DNA of 32,767 bases from an uncultured Clostridia bacterium. Lineage in GTDB: Bacteria; Bacillota_A; Clostridia; TANB77; CAG-508. A program made the translations under genes and the position numbers. The notes below the pieces were generated by a model. It was not told the origin of the DNA, did no database searches, and saw nothing but the letters and a program-made list of their open reading frames with translations. Shown here piece by piece: positions 7,705-15,941 of this stretch (position 1 is the stretch's first letter; the number at the start of each line of letters is the position of its first letter). The stretch spans positions 1 through 32,767 of the forward strand of contig CANQLO010000018.1 in NCBI GenBank assembly GCA_947624715.1. The letters run 5' to 3'.

Positions 7705-8214
7705 ATAAAACAGGAATTACCTATTAACGAACAGATTAAAGCTGATAAGGTTCAAGTTATTGATGAAAATAATCAAAAATTAGGAATACTTTCATTACAT
7801 GAAGCTTTGGATTTAGCTTTTGAGAAAAAATTAGATTTAGTTTTAGTTGCTCCAAATAATAATCCTAAGGTTTGTAGAATTATGAATTATGGAAAATATA
7901 AATTCGAGCAATCTAAAAAAGAAAAAGAAGCTAGAAAAAAAGCTAAAGTTCTTGAAATAAAAGAAATAAGAATTACTCCTAACATTGATGACCATGACTT
8001 AGACTTTAAGGTAAAAAATGCTAAGAGATTCATAGAAGATGGTAATAAAGTTAAATTTACTGTTAGATTTAGAGGTAGAGAAATGAACTACATAAAACAA
8101 GGTGAAGAAGTTTTAAATGAAATCATTAACTTACTTCAAGATGTAGCTATTCCAGAAAAAAGACCAGTTCTAGAAGGTAAAAATATGTTTGTTATTCTAG
8201 TAAAAAAATCTTAA
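7705..8214 (+). CDS. infC: Translation initiation factor IF-3 (ATA start)
   Basis: IF-3 prevents premature joining of 50S subunits and discriminates the initiator codon. The 169-aa protein begins at ATA 7705 (IKQELPINEQIKADKVQVID). That codon lies nine bases after a perfect AGGAGGT (7690-7696). The upstream in-frame ATG at 7654 would place this ribosome binding site inside the gene and add 17 residues with no family match. IF-3 domains are complete: N-domain with NNNPKVCRIMNYGKYKFEQ, lysine-rich linker, C-domain with RFRGREMNYIKQGEE. Rare AUU/AUA-type starts are known in infC and allow IF-3 to autoregulate. rpmI and rplT follow. Confidence 0.95.
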   Translation: MKQELPINEQIKADKVQVIDENNQKLGILSLHEALDLAFEKKLDLVLVAPNNNPKVCRIMNYGKYKFEQSKKEKEARKKAKVLEIKEIRITPNIDDHDLDFKVKNAKRFIEDGNKVKFTVRFRGREMNYIKQGEEVLNEIINLLQDVAIPEKRPVLEGKNMFVILVKKS

Positions 8215-8289
8215 TGCATTAATTCACATTGTTTATTATTAGTTTTATAAACTAAATAATTATATATTTTATACAAGGAGGATATTGTT

Positions 8290-8493
8290 ATGCCAAAGTT
8301 AAAAACAAATAAAGCTGCTAAAAAAAGATATCATTATACAGCTACAGGAAAAGTAAAAAGAACTAAGGCTAATAGAAGACATTTATTAGCTAATAAAACA
8401 AACAGACAAAAAGCAAGCGGAAGCGTTCAAGATGCTTACGTAGATAAAACATGTAAGAATCATGTAAAGAAATTACTACCATATGGTAACTAA
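8290..8493 (+). CDS. rpmI: 50S ribosomal protein L35
   Basis: This 67-aa, very basic protein has the L35 pattern [20 protein letters not shown], followed by [20 protein letters not shown] and the C-terminal KKLLPYG. The ATG follows AAGGAGG. It sits between infC and rplT as in most Firmicutes. Confidence 0.97.
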   Translation: MPKLKTNKAAKKRYHYTATGKVKRTKANRRHLLANKTNRQKASGSVQDAYVDKTCKNHVKKLLPYGN

Positions 8494-8496
8494 AAA

Positions 8497-8580
8497 GGAT
8501 TATCTAAAAAAAAGGATTATCTAAAAAAAAGGATTATCTAAAAAACATGATTATCTAAAAAAATGATTAACTATAAAGGA
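8497..8580 (+). repeat. 17-bp tandem repeat between rpmI and rplT
   Basis: Units of GGATTATCTAAAAAAAA start at 8497, 8514 and 8531. Degenerate units TGATTATCTAAAAAAA (8548) and TGATTAACTATAAAGGA (8564) follow. The last unit runs into the rplT ribosome binding site (AAAGGAAGGTG). It lies inside the transcribed operon and lacks dyad symmetry. Confidence 0.9.
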
Positions 8581-8592
8581 AGGTGATTATAA

Positions 8593-8946
8593 ATGGCAAG
8601 AGTAAAAACAGCAGTTGTTACAAGAAAAAAACATAAAAAAATATTAAGAAGAGCTAAAGGTTATTATGGAGCTAAAGGATACAGATTTAAACAAGCTAAA
8701 CAAGCTGTTATGAAATCTGGAAATTACGCTTTCGTTGGAAGAAAAGATAAAAAGAGTGATTTTAGAAGATTATGGATCACAAGAATAAATGCAGCTGCAA
8801 GATTAAACGGAATGACTTATAGCACATTAGTTGCAGGTCTTAAAAAAGCCAATGTTACAATAAATAGAAAAATGTTAGCTGACCTAGCTGTAACTGATAG
8901 CAAAGCATTTGCTGAAGTTTGTAAATTAGCTAAGAGTGCAAAATAA
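8593..8946 (+). CDS. rplT: 50S ribosomal protein L20
   Basis: This 117-aa protein is L20: [40 protein letters not shown] and [20 protein letters not shown] are all family hallmarks. L20 assembles early on 23S rRNA and is the known repressor of this operon through the leader upstream of infC. Confidence 0.98.
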   Translation: MARVKTAVVTRKKHKKILRRAKGYYGAKGYRFKQAKQAVMKSGNYAFVGRKDKKSDFRRLWITRINAAARLNGMTYSTLVAGLKKANVTINRKMLADLAVTDSKAFAEVCKLAKSAK

Positions 8947-8961
8947 TAATTAATTATAAAT

Positions 8962-8995
8962 AAAAATGGAGTTTTAGCTCCATTTTATTTTTTGC
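8962..8995. terminator. Terminator of infC-rpmI-rplT, possibly bidirectional
   Basis: AAAATGGAG/CTCCATTTT pairs around a TTTTAG loop, followed by ATTTTTT. It lies 15 bp after the rplT stop. The A-rich left side could also serve the minus-strand gene ending at 9063. Confidence 0.88.
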
Positions 8996-9062
8996 TTTTT
9001 ATTTGCACTCTGCCCTACCTAGTTTTCACATAACAAAATTTTTCTTACACGAAAAATCTAAT

Positions 9063-9500
9063 CTATCTAATTCTTTCTTCTGAAATAATATTTGCTAAAA
9101 TAGATTTTGCCTTATCCTTATTTTCATTTGGCTCATTTATTGTTCCTTTATTAATACTTTCTTCTGTAATGCTATAATGTTCACGTTGATATTGTTTCAT
9201 TTGTTCAGCAATAGTTTTACCTTTTTCAATTAATTCTTGTCTTTTTCTTGTTAAATCTGTGTCTTCATGATTTATAACTTGACTCATCATTTTTAGATAC
9301 GGTAAATTTCTATATTCAGTTACTGTTTGATTAAGTTCCTCAAAATTATCTCTTCCCACTGTATCATACAATAAATCCATATTATCTGACATTCTAGTAT
9401 CTATTATAGCTTGCTTAAAATAATCCATAAACAGAATCGTTAATATATTCAACTCTTCATAACTTGTTCCTCCGTGCTTCTCTTGAATTTTTTGGATCAT
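9063..9500 (-). CDS. Unknown protein; probably the displaced C-terminal part of the HExxH protein
   Basis: The 145-aa frame overlaps the end of the upstream ORF (9457-10974) by 44 nt in the +1 frame. Its ATG at 9500 has no ribosome binding site. Its content (GGTSYEELNILTILFMDYF, DNMDLLYDTVGRDNFEELNQ, then a charged Q/K/E-rich tail) reads like the continuation of a domain rather than a protein start. Removing one base from the six-T run at 9488-9493 (A6 on the coding strand) would fuse the frames as ...LINDPKIQEKHGGTSY.... I therefore treat it as probably part of one broken gene. A separate translationally coupled gene is the alternative. Confidence 0.55.
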   Translation of the reverse strand: MIQKIQEKHGGTSYEELNILTILFMDYFKQAIIDTRMSDNMDLLYDTVGRDNFEELNQTVTEYRNLPYLKMMSQVINHEDTDLTRKRQELIEKGKTIAEQMKQYQREHYSITEESINKGTINEPNENKDKAKSILANIISEERIR

Positions 9501-10974
9501 TTATTAAATATATACCCTTTTTATGCATATCTTTTGCAACTTCAATAGATAATTTCTGGTGTATATTTTCTGATAACAATTCAAATTTTCTTAAATCTTT
9601 ATCATTTTCGTCATCATCGTTTCCTTTTTCCTCATTTAAATTTTCTTCTAAAATTTCAAAGCCTGTTTTTATTTGAAAATTTTCTGAGTCCATTTGTCTC
9701 ATTGTTGTTTCAACTCCGTGTAATATCTCATGAATAGCAAATACATCTGCAAACTCTGGTATCATATTTAATACAGGCAAGTGTATTATATTATATGAAT
9801 GATATTCTCCATTTTTATCTTTTATAATATTGGGTACTAAGCATTTAACACCATCATTAACAAATTTTATATTAAATTCTGTTCCTAGCAAAAAATTATA
9901 TTCTGCTAGTTTTGCTTTGTTGTCTAAATAAGTACTTGTTTCTAAAAGAAACTCTTTATTTTTATCTTTATCACTTTTTTCTTTTGTTTCTATTATTTTT
10001 TTAACAAATTCTTTGCTCGGAATTATTTTTTTAGTCTCTTCGCTATTTTCATATGCAGAATAATCATCACCTAAATCTAACCCCTTTGCTTTAAAATATT
10101 TCACTCTCTTTTCTTTTAAATATTTTGCCTCCCAATTGTCTTGTTTTATTTTTTCATCATTTTCTGTTGAAAAACTTTCTAAAAGAAAATTTCCCGAATA
10201 AATGTAATTAGGATCTCCCAAATAAATTCCATTTAAATTTTCCATTTCAAGCATTTTATTTATATTATCTTGTTCCTCTTTAGATAAATATGGTTTTATC
10301 TCTTCATAGTATTTTCTAGTATATTTTACATTTAATTCTTGTTTAAATTTTTCTCCTTCTGATAAGTAAATTTCCACATCTTTATTACTTTGTTCAAATT
10401 CTTCAAGTTTGTTTTTGCACTTAACAGCTATATCATAAACTCTTTTTATTTCTTTTAATGCTCTTTGACCTTCACTAGTATTAATTACATCAAAATAGTT
10501 ATCAGGTGTGGCTGAAATATCAAAAGTTTTTAATATATCACATCTTTCTTTTAATATAAAATTTTTTCCATATTCCTGTGCAGAGTTTAAAAGTTCATCA
10601 CTAAAATTAAAAATCTTAGAATTTTTTGATATATTCCAACCAAAATATCTATCTATAATTTTCTTTTTCTCTTTATCTAAACTATAAGTTCCTTTTTTAT
10701 ATACATCAGTTTCTTCTTCTTTAGAAATTGGTATACCATACTCTTTTAAAAAATCTAATCCTAACATATCCACAAATTGATTAAACTTATGCAAGTAGTC
10801 ACTTTTTACATCTTCATAAGTAATATATGAATTTATGTATAGAGAATCAAGTGCTTTTTCAATTTGAGTTCTATGTTTTTCTCCATACACCTTAATAATG
10901 GATTCTAAAATTTTTGGTTTTATATCTTCAATTGATATTTCATACTTTTTTAAAACTTTTTTATCTATTGCCAT
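9457..10974 (-). CDS. Unknown protein with HExxH metalloprotease-like motif (probably frameshifted)
   Basis: This 505-aa, Lys/Glu-rich protein lacks a signal peptide or membrane segments. AIHEILHGVE places an HExxH motif at about residues 415-419, the usual zinc-binding core of gluzincin-type metallopeptidases; a third ligand cannot be assigned. The N-terminal 380 residues are mostly charged helices and match no family I recognise. After LINDPKNS the frame ends in REARRNKL, which looks like an out-of-frame tail, and the apparent continuation lies in the +1 frame at 9063-9500. The gene stands between rplT and yunB, is transcribed alone and has the AT-rich codon use of its neighbours. Confidence 0.6.
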   Translation of the reverse strand: MAIDKKVLKKYEISIEDIKPKILESIIKVYGEKHRTQIEKALDSLYINSYITYEDVKSDYLHKFNQFVDMLGLDFLKEYGIPISKEEETDVYKKGTYSLDKEKKKIIDRYFGWNISKNSKIFNFSDELLNSAQEYGKNFILKERCDILKTFDISATPDNYFDVINTSEGQRALKEIKRVYDIAVKCKNKLEEFEQSNKDVEIYLSEGEKFKQELNVKYTRKYYEEIKPYLSKEEQDNINKMLEMENLNGIYLGDPNYIYSGNFLLESFSTENDEKIKQDNWEAKYLKEKRVKYFKAKGLDLGDDYSAYENSEETKKIIPSKEFVKKIIETKEKSDKDKNKEFLLETSTYLDNKAKLAEYNFLLGTEFNIKFVNDGVKCLVPNIIKDKNGEYHSYNIIHLPVLNMIPEFADVFAIHEILHGVETTMRQMDSENFQIKTGFEILEENLNEEKGNDDDENDKDLRKFELLSENIHQKLSIEVAKDMHKKGIYLINDPKNSREARRNKL

Positions 10975-11054
10975 AAATTTTAACCTTTCTTTTGTATTAC
11001 TTAATATGATTTATATCATAACAATTAATAAAATACAAGATATATTAACAATGA

Positions 11055-11088
11055 AAAATAAGGATTCTATATTAAGAACCCTTATTTA
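11055..11088 (-). terminator. Terminator of the SPOCS/LysM-yunB operon
   Basis: On the minus strand, AAATAAGGGTTCT pairs with AGAATCCTTATTT around TAATAT and is followed by TTC. It begins two bases after the yunB stop. Confidence 0.75.
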
Positions 11089-11090
11089 CA

Positions 11091-11798
11091 TTAACCAACA
11101 ACGTTAAGTGTATCCCCTTCACTCATTCCATTTAGATTATAATACGTCTCTGGTATATTACCCACAATTACCGCTTCTGCAAGGAGAACTTGAGTATTTA
11201 CATCTTCATCACTGTCTTTATATGGTGTTAAAATACTTATATGACAAGTTATATCAATATAAATTCTATGTAAGGTCTGATTTATACCAGCCTCTGAAAA
11301 TTCTGACTTTATGTTTGTTTCAATATTCCCTACTGTAACCATCGTTAATCTTATATTAGGACCTTTTCCAATAAAAAATTTATTACCAGTTATAGTTCCT
11401 AATCTTAAATCAAAATTTGTGTTCTCTGCTTTATCTAGTTCCTTTTGTAGTTCTAATGCAATACTTGAGCAAATCTTGTTTATATTAACAACATCAAGTT
11501 TCATTAACTTGATATTTCCATCACTATCTTTTTCTATAGTACATAAATCTTGATATGTCATATCTTTCATTGCATTGCTTGCAGCATTATTAGAAAGAGT
11601 TGCAGCTACTCCTCTTGCTAAAACTCTTGATTGTCTTTCTAAAAGTGGAGTAATAGTGTTATCAATAAGCTTAATTGCTGTGTAGTATGATATAAATATA
11701 ATAAGCATCACTATTATCAAGAATCTTTTTCTGTTATCAAACTTTGTAGTCATTCCAACAATTCTTGGTAGTCTAAATCTTGAATAAATCTTATCCAT
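11091..11798 (-). CDS. yunB: Sporulation protein YunB
   Basis: This 235-aa protein has one N-terminal membrane segment (RFLIIVMLIIFISYYTAIKL, about residues 25-44). The rest matches the YunB pattern: RVLARGVAATLSNNAASNAM, LDLRLGT-like DLRLGTITGNKFFIGKGPNI, EFSEAGINQTLHRIYIDIT and the C-terminal LLAEAVIVGNIPETYYN. YunB is a mother-cell (sigma-E) sporulation protein of unclear biochemical role. It starts one base after the stop of the SPOCS/LysM gene, so the two are co-translated. Confidence 0.93.
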   Translation of the reverse strand: MDKIYSRFRLPRIVGMTTKFDNRKRFLIIVMLIIFISYYTAIKLIDNTITPLLERQSRVLARGVAATLSNNAASNAMKDMTYQDLCTIEKDSDGNIKLMKLDVVNINKICSSIALELQKELDKAENTNFDLRLGTITGNKFFIGKGPNIRLTMVTVGNIETNIKSEFSEAGINQTLHRIYIDITCHISILTPYKDSDEDVNTQVLLAEAVIVGNIPETYYNLNGMSEGDTLNVVG

Positions 11799-11799
11799 T

Positions 11800-13326
11800 C
11801 TACCCCATGTACTTTTCTATAAATAATTGGTCACCTGGAAAAATTTTATCACTTTTTAACTCATTAGTATCTATGATACTTTGTACAGTACTATTAAATT
11901 TTTTTGCTATTTTCCATAAGCTATCATTTGGTTTAACTTGATAGATAACCATATTGTAATCATCTACATATTCATTTTCAAGTTCCTCAATATTATTTAT
12001 TAGTTTTAAATCTACATCATTAGAGCTAACAATATTAAATCCTAAATCAATCTTGATATTAACTTCTCCACCTGGCATAATATTAAAATCTTGTAAAATT
12101 ACGTCTGGTTTTATTTTTACTTTTGCTTTACTATTTATTCCATTGCAACTGATTTTACTTTCAAAAGGAACATCTATTTTCCTAGTTTGGATACCAGTCA
12201 TTCCATTAGATGAGCATGTAAAAAATAAATTAACATTACCACTAATTAAAACTTCATTGTCACTAATCCTACTATTAGTTACTACTACATCTGTATCAAC
12301 ATCATATACCTTTTCATCTCCAATATCTAACAGTTCTTTTTGATTTATGCTATATGTTCCATCAAAAATAGCTTTATTTTGTATCATTTTAATATTACTT
12401 TGTTCGAATTTTAAGTTTGTACTTGGACTGTATAAATCTTGAATTACATTTATCTCTTTATTATTGTAAGCTGTTGCATTAATTCCGACTTCTATTTCTA
12501 CATAGATTGAGTGTTCTTCAACACTATTAGGCTTGACAACCATATTCTTAATTTCAAAATCATATTCACAAGGATTATTTTCATTAATGTCTTGCATATC
12601 TATAAAGCCCATAATTGGGAATTTTGCATTTACTGTATTTATTCTTCCATCCTCTGTTAAATATAATATTTTTAGTCTAATGTCTGCCTTAGTAAGAATC
12701 TTATTATAACTTACTTTAATACTTTTGTTAGTAATATTACTATTAACTTTGAGTATCTCTGCTAAATTATCATTACTATCTATGTTTACTGTTTCTTTAG
12801 CAAGAGTCTTAGTTTGACCAACACCCAACACAACATTAACTGGAATTGTACTTTCTAATTTTTGTATATCTTTTAAATCAACATTATTAACAAACTCAAC
12901 TTCTGAATTTGCTAAAATTGTTATCTCAAATCCTAAACTTGCCTTTAAATTAACTTTTCTTTCATTAATAATTTTACAATCTATTGAACCTAGCGAAATT
13001 TGTATATTTTCGTTCATATCAGATGTTACATTATCTACATTAAAACTTTGTGAAAAATCAAGAGTATGATTTATACTTCTTACTCCTCTTGTTTTTCCAT
13101 CATCACCTATGTACATTACATATACATTTACTGAACCATCAACTCTAACTTTTCCGTCCATTACTTCTTTTTTATAGATGTTAACTATTCCACTTGTTCC
13201 TACTATTTCTAGTATGTCCGGTTTTACGTCTGGAACAATGCAGTCTCCATCAATTTCTATTGTTTGTTTTTTATTTGTTATTACTTGATTGATAGCTAGT
13301 TTACTTTTTTCCAACTTTATAGCCAT
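11800..13326 (-). CDS. SPOCS (DUF3794) repeat protein with C-terminal LysM
   Basis: This 508-aa protein starts with a DUF3794/SPOCS domain (TIEIDGDCIVPDVKPDILEI, residues 22-41). Further SPOCS-like segments follow, with repeated G-x-V-N-V-Y-V / I-V-PF-type strands. It ends in a LysM domain (YQVKPNDSLWKIAKKFNSTV, then IIDTNELKSDKIFPGDQLFI) that binds peptidoglycan or cortex. This architecture belongs to clostridial spore morphogenesis proteins related to the SpoVID/CotL theme. It is co-operonic with yunB (1-bp gap). A sigma-E-like promoter lies just upstream. Confidence 0.92.
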   Translation of the reverse strand: MAIKLEKSKLAINQVITNKKQTIEIDGDCIVPDVKPDILEIVGTSGIVNIYKKEVMDGKVRVDGSVNVYVMYIGDDGKTRGVRSINHTLDFSQSFNVDNVTSDMNENIQISLGSIDCKIINERKVNLKASLGFEITILANSEVEFVNNVDLKDIQKLESTIPVNVVLGVGQTKTLAKETVNIDSNDNLAEILKVNSNITNKSIKVSYNKILTKADIRLKILYLTEDGRINTVNAKFPIMGFIDMQDINENNPCEYDFEIKNMVVKPNSVEEHSIYVEIEVGINATAYNNKEINVIQDLYSPSTNLKFEQSNIKMIQNKAIFDGTYSINQKELLDIGDEKVYDVDTDVVVTNSRISDNEVLISGNVNLFFTCSSNGMTGIQTRKIDVPFESKISCNGINSKAKVKIKPDVILQDFNIMPGGEVNIKIDLGFNIVSSNDVDLKLINNIEELENEYVDDYNMVIYQVKPNDSLWKIAKKFNSTVQSIIDTNELKSDKIFPGDQLFIEKYMG

Positions 13327-13351
13327 AGCCTACCTCCTTAATATTTACTTA

Positions 13352-13379
13352 AATATATGCTATTAAAGTTATAATATGC
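13352..13379 (-). promoter_or_regulatory. Candidate sigma-E promoter
   Basis: On the minus strand GCATATT (13379-13373) and CATATATT (13359-13352) match the B. subtilis sigma-E consensus KMATATT / CATAYAHT with a 13-bp spacer, one base shorter than usual. It lies ~25 bp before the SPOCS/LysM start, which fits mother-cell expression of that gene and yunB. Confidence 0.55.
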
Positions 13380-13391
13380 AAAACTAGCATA

Positions 13392-13430
13392 AAAAAATAC
13401 ACATCCAAATACTAGATTGGGGTGTGCATT
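13392..13430 (-). terminator. Terminator of veg
   Basis: On the minus strand GCACACCCC pairs with GGATGTGT (one bulge and one G·U pair) around AATCTAGTATTT, followed by ATTTTTTT. It begins about 30 bp after the veg stop. Confidence 0.7.
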
Positions 13431-13457
13431 TTATTTACTACATTTTTTTCATAAGTT

Positions 13458-13760
13458 TTAATTTAATGAAACCTTAACCTTTTTTGGAGTCTTCACCATT
13501 GGTGGAATAAGTGGGCTATAACTTTGTCCATCAAATACATCAACTTCAACGGTTCTTGTTAGTAAATCCTTATATTGGTAAGATACGTTTCTTTCGTTCT
13601 CATCATACTTAACCACAAAAATATTAGGATAAGCTTTTTCTATTGTTGCTTCTTTTTCAAACGATCTACTTCTTCCTAAAGATCCTTTTACTATAATCTT
13701 TTGTCCAATTTTTTCTTTAATGTCAGTTTGTAAGTTTGTAATATCTTCTTGGTAAATCAT
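13458..13760 (-). CDS. veg: Veg family protein
   Basis: This 100-aa protein matches the Veg family: TDIKEKIGQKIIVKGSLGRS, then RSFEKEATIEKAYPNIFVVK, then RNVSYQYKDLLTRTVEVDVF. It carries a slightly longer C-terminal tail ending in KTPKKVKVSL than the ~85-aa B. subtilis protein. In B. subtilis Veg influences biofilm gene expression and spore outgrowth; its biochemical activity is unknown. It has its own strong promoter and terminator. Confidence 0.92.
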   Translation of the reverse strand: MIYQEDITNLQTDIKEKIGQKIIVKGSLGRSRSFEKEATIEKAYPNIFVVKYDENERNVSYQYKDLLTRTVEVDVFDGQSYSPLIPPMVKTPKKVKVSLN

Positions 13761-13790
13761 TTAATCACCTACTTTTCTTATGATGATTAA

Positions 13791-13819
13791 AAATTATCAT
13801 TTTTGTCGAAAAAAGTCAA
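13791..13819 (-). promoter_or_regulatory. Sigma-A promoter of veg
   Basis: On the minus strand TTGACT (13819-13814), a 17-bp spacer and TAATTT (13796-13791) lie ~30 bp before the veg start. Confidence 0.65.
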
Positions 13820-13911
13820 TTAAAATTATGTCTATCAAGTCTTTGTATTCTTAGAGTCACAAACGTTTTAAGGTAATATTACAAATATGTTACAATTTGT
13901 TTTTTTGCATT

Positions 13912-13953
13912 AAAATAGACATAATTTAATCATTTAAATTTATGTCTATTTTT
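13912..13953 (-). terminator. Terminator of spoIIQ
   Basis: AAAATAGACATAA (13912-13924) and TTATGTCTATTTT (13940-13952) form a perfect 13-bp stem. It lies 11 bp after the spoIIQ stop and ends in a T-run on either strand. Confidence 0.88.
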
Positions 13954-13962
13954 CTTGTAAAC

Positions 13963-14775
13963 TTATTTAATATAAATATCTGGATTTACATATTCACCAT
14001 CTTTTAAAATTTCAAAATGTAAGTGACTTCCATCTCCTGATTCAAACACTGCTGAATTACCTATTGTTCCTATTGACTGACCCTGCTCAACCTTGTCTCC
14101 TTCTTTTACAAATTCTGCACTAAGAAGGCTAGAATATGCAGTTTGGAATCCATCGCTGTGTTCTATTGTTATACTTAGTCCATACCTTGGATCTTCCTTG
14201 ATAGACTTTACTGTTCCTGAAGCAGATGCTTTTACGACTGTTGTTTTATCTGCTTTAATATCTATTCCTCTATGAGTAATCCATTCTTGTAATGTATTAG
14301 AATATATTAAACTGTCCATTGAATAACTTGCTATATTTTCCCCATCAACTGGTTTTATAAATTGCTCTTGCACTTTTTCTTCTACATTATTGGCTCCTTC
14401 ATCTTTTGCTCCATTTGTATTTGATTCTGCACTATTTTTATTTTCTTGACTTTCATTATCTTCTTCATTTGATTGATTTTCATTAATTATAGAATTAGTA
14501 TTAGCTACTTGCTCTGGAGCTGTTATGTTTTCAGTTGTACCAATCTCATTTTTTAACTCATTAACTGACCTTGTAAGTTCTGAACTAGCTTGCTCTAGTG
14601 ATTGCATTTCAGATAACCCTACTGAATTTCTATTTACTCTGGCTTCTCTTGATGTTTTTTCTTCATTAGCAGATAAAATTATTGCAACTAAAAGCAAAAC
14701 TATTGAAATAATAAATCCTATTATACTCAAACTTCTTTTATTTACTGTACTTTCCTTTTTCTTTCCTTCCCTCAT
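13963..14775 (-). CDS. spoIIQ: SpoIIQ-type M23 (LytM) peptidase-domain protein
   Basis: This 270-aa forespore membrane protein has a TM segment at residues ~16-39. A coiled-coil/acidic Asn-Glu-rich linker (residues 55-135) precedes a LytM/M23 domain. The zinc-binding pattern is complete: HRGID and SHLHFE (H-x-H). It could therefore be an active endopeptidase, as in clostridial SpoIIQ and unlike B. subtilis SpoIIQ. SpoIIQ pairs with SpoIIIAH across the engulfed membranes. The ATG follows GGAGG by five bases. It lies directly downstream of spoIID, as in other Clostridia, but with a terminator between them. A generic M23 protein is the alternative. Confidence 0.85.
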   Translation of the reverse strand: MREGKKKESTVNKRSLSIIGFIISIVLLLVAIILSANEEKTSREARVNRNSVGLSEMQSLEQASSELTRSVNELKNEIGTTENITAPEQVANTNSIINENQSNEEDNESQENKNSAESNTNGAKDEGANNVEEKVQEQFIKPVDGENIASYSMDSLIYSNTLQEWITHRGIDIKADKTTVVKASASGTVKSIKEDPRYGLSITIEHSDGFQTAYSSLLSAEFVKEGDKVEQGQSIGTIGNSAVFESGDGSHLHFEILKDGEYVNPDIYIK

Positions 14776-14875
14776 AATATCCTCCTAATAATTTACTAAT
14801 TAAATTATTACCATTTTTTAGGCTTATATACATTTATTACATTTTTAATTTATTTTTTAGATTTTATAATTAAAT

Positions 14876-14924
14876 AAAAAAAACGACTCATAGATAATTT
14901 AATAATCTATAAATCGTTTTTTTA
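14876..14924 (-). terminator. Terminator of spoIIA-sigF-spoIID
   Basis: AAAAAACGA...ATAGAT pairs with ATCTAT...TCGTTTTTT around AATTTAATA. It starts a few bases after the spoIID stop; A- and T-runs make it usable in both directions. Confidence 0.85.
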
Positions 14925-14927
14925 TAC

Positions 14928-15941
14928 TTATATATCTATAATTTCTACTCCTGTATAGAAATGTTTTATTATTTCTTCATAATTGCTTCCTTGCTTAGCC
15001 ATACTATCAGCACCAGTTTGACTCATACCCACTCCATGCCCATATCCTGTAACATTGAATTTAATATTATCTCCTTCAAAGTTAAAGGTAAAGTTTGTAG
15101 ACCTTAGTCCCAGAGTAGTTCTTATCTCCACACCTGATAAATTTAAGTTTCCAACTTTAAGAGTTTTTACTCTGTTTGATTCTGTATAATCTGTTATTTC
15201 AATGCAATTTTCTTGGTTAAAATCTATGTTCAAATCTTGGTGCTTTTCTAATATCTTATTTTTAAATTCTTCTTTAGATAAAACAACCTCTGAGCTATAT
15301 TGTGAGTATGCATCTTCTCCAGATGTTTCCACTGGTTGTAGATATGGATAATTAGTTCCTCCCCAAACTCCGGCTGGAGTTTCTGTTATTCCTCCACTAT
15401 TTGAATGGAAAAATGCATCAATAACTTCTCCATTATATGTAATTATCTTTCCTTTTGTTGAATAAACTGCTTTTTCTATTTTGCTCCAGTTTTCCTCTCT
15501 TACATCTTCTTCCCATCTTGCTAATCTATTTTCTTTTGAAATCCATGCTTGACAACAATTGGAGTCATCACATATATCCGCTTCTTCATGCTTTTTTCCA
15601 TTCTTTATCATATACAAAGTATAAGTTCTTGCAACAATAGCTTGTGCATTTAAAGCTTCCTGTTCATATGTAGCTGGCATTTCTCCTGAAACAACTCCTA
15701 GCAAGTAGTCATCTAAATTTATTTCTTCTACCCAATTATCATTTTTATGTAGTAATTTAATTGTTGTATATTCTTTATAATCATACTTTTCCTTATTAAT
15801 TTCCTCATTGTTTTGTTCGTTAGTTTCATTTTGCATACTTTGTGGCTGAGTACTTGTCTGCAAAAAACTTTGTGAAAATATAGTTGGTATCAGAAATACT
15901 AACAATAAAAAAACAATAAATAATAATATTATTTTTCTCAT
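14928..15941 (-). CDS. spoIID: Stage II sporulation protein D (lytic transglycosylase)
   Basis: This 337-aa protein cleaves septal peptidoglycan during engulfment with SpoIIM and SpoIIP. An N-terminal membrane segment (residues 3-23) and an Asn/Glu/Gln-rich linker precede the SpoIID domain. Catalytic region: YLLGVVSGEMPATYEQEALN with E87, followed by AQAIVARTYTLY. DAFFHSNSGGITE and the C-terminal NVTGYGHGVGMSQTGADSMA complete it. The ATG follows the sigF stop with no gap, so it is the fourth gene of the spoIIA operon rather than a separate unit as in B. subtilis. Confidence 0.97.
   Translation of the reverse strand: MRKIILLFIVFLLLVFLIPTIFSQSFLQTSTQPQSMQNETNEQNNEEINKEKYDYKEYTTIKLLHKNDNWVEEINLDDYLLGVVSGEMPATYEQEALNAQAIVARTYTLYMIKNGKKHEEADICDDSNCCQAWISKENRLARWEEDVREENWSKIEKAVYSTKGKIITYNGEVIDAFFHSNSGGITETPAGVWGGTNYPYLQPVETSGEDAYSQYSSEVVLSKEEFKNKILEKHQDLNIDFNQENCIEITDYTESNRVKTLKVGNLNLSGVEIRTTLGLRSTNFTFNFEGDNIKFNVTGYGHGVGMSQTGADSMAKQGSNYEEIIKHFYTGVEIIDI

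Noticed and set aside
8497..8580. CRISPR-like array
   Set aside because: Units are 17 bp and contiguous, with no unique spacers and no cas genes.
9457..9500. Programmed -1 frameshift
   Set aside because: The required shift is +1 and there is no downstream pseudoknot that I can see; a single-base indel is simpler.
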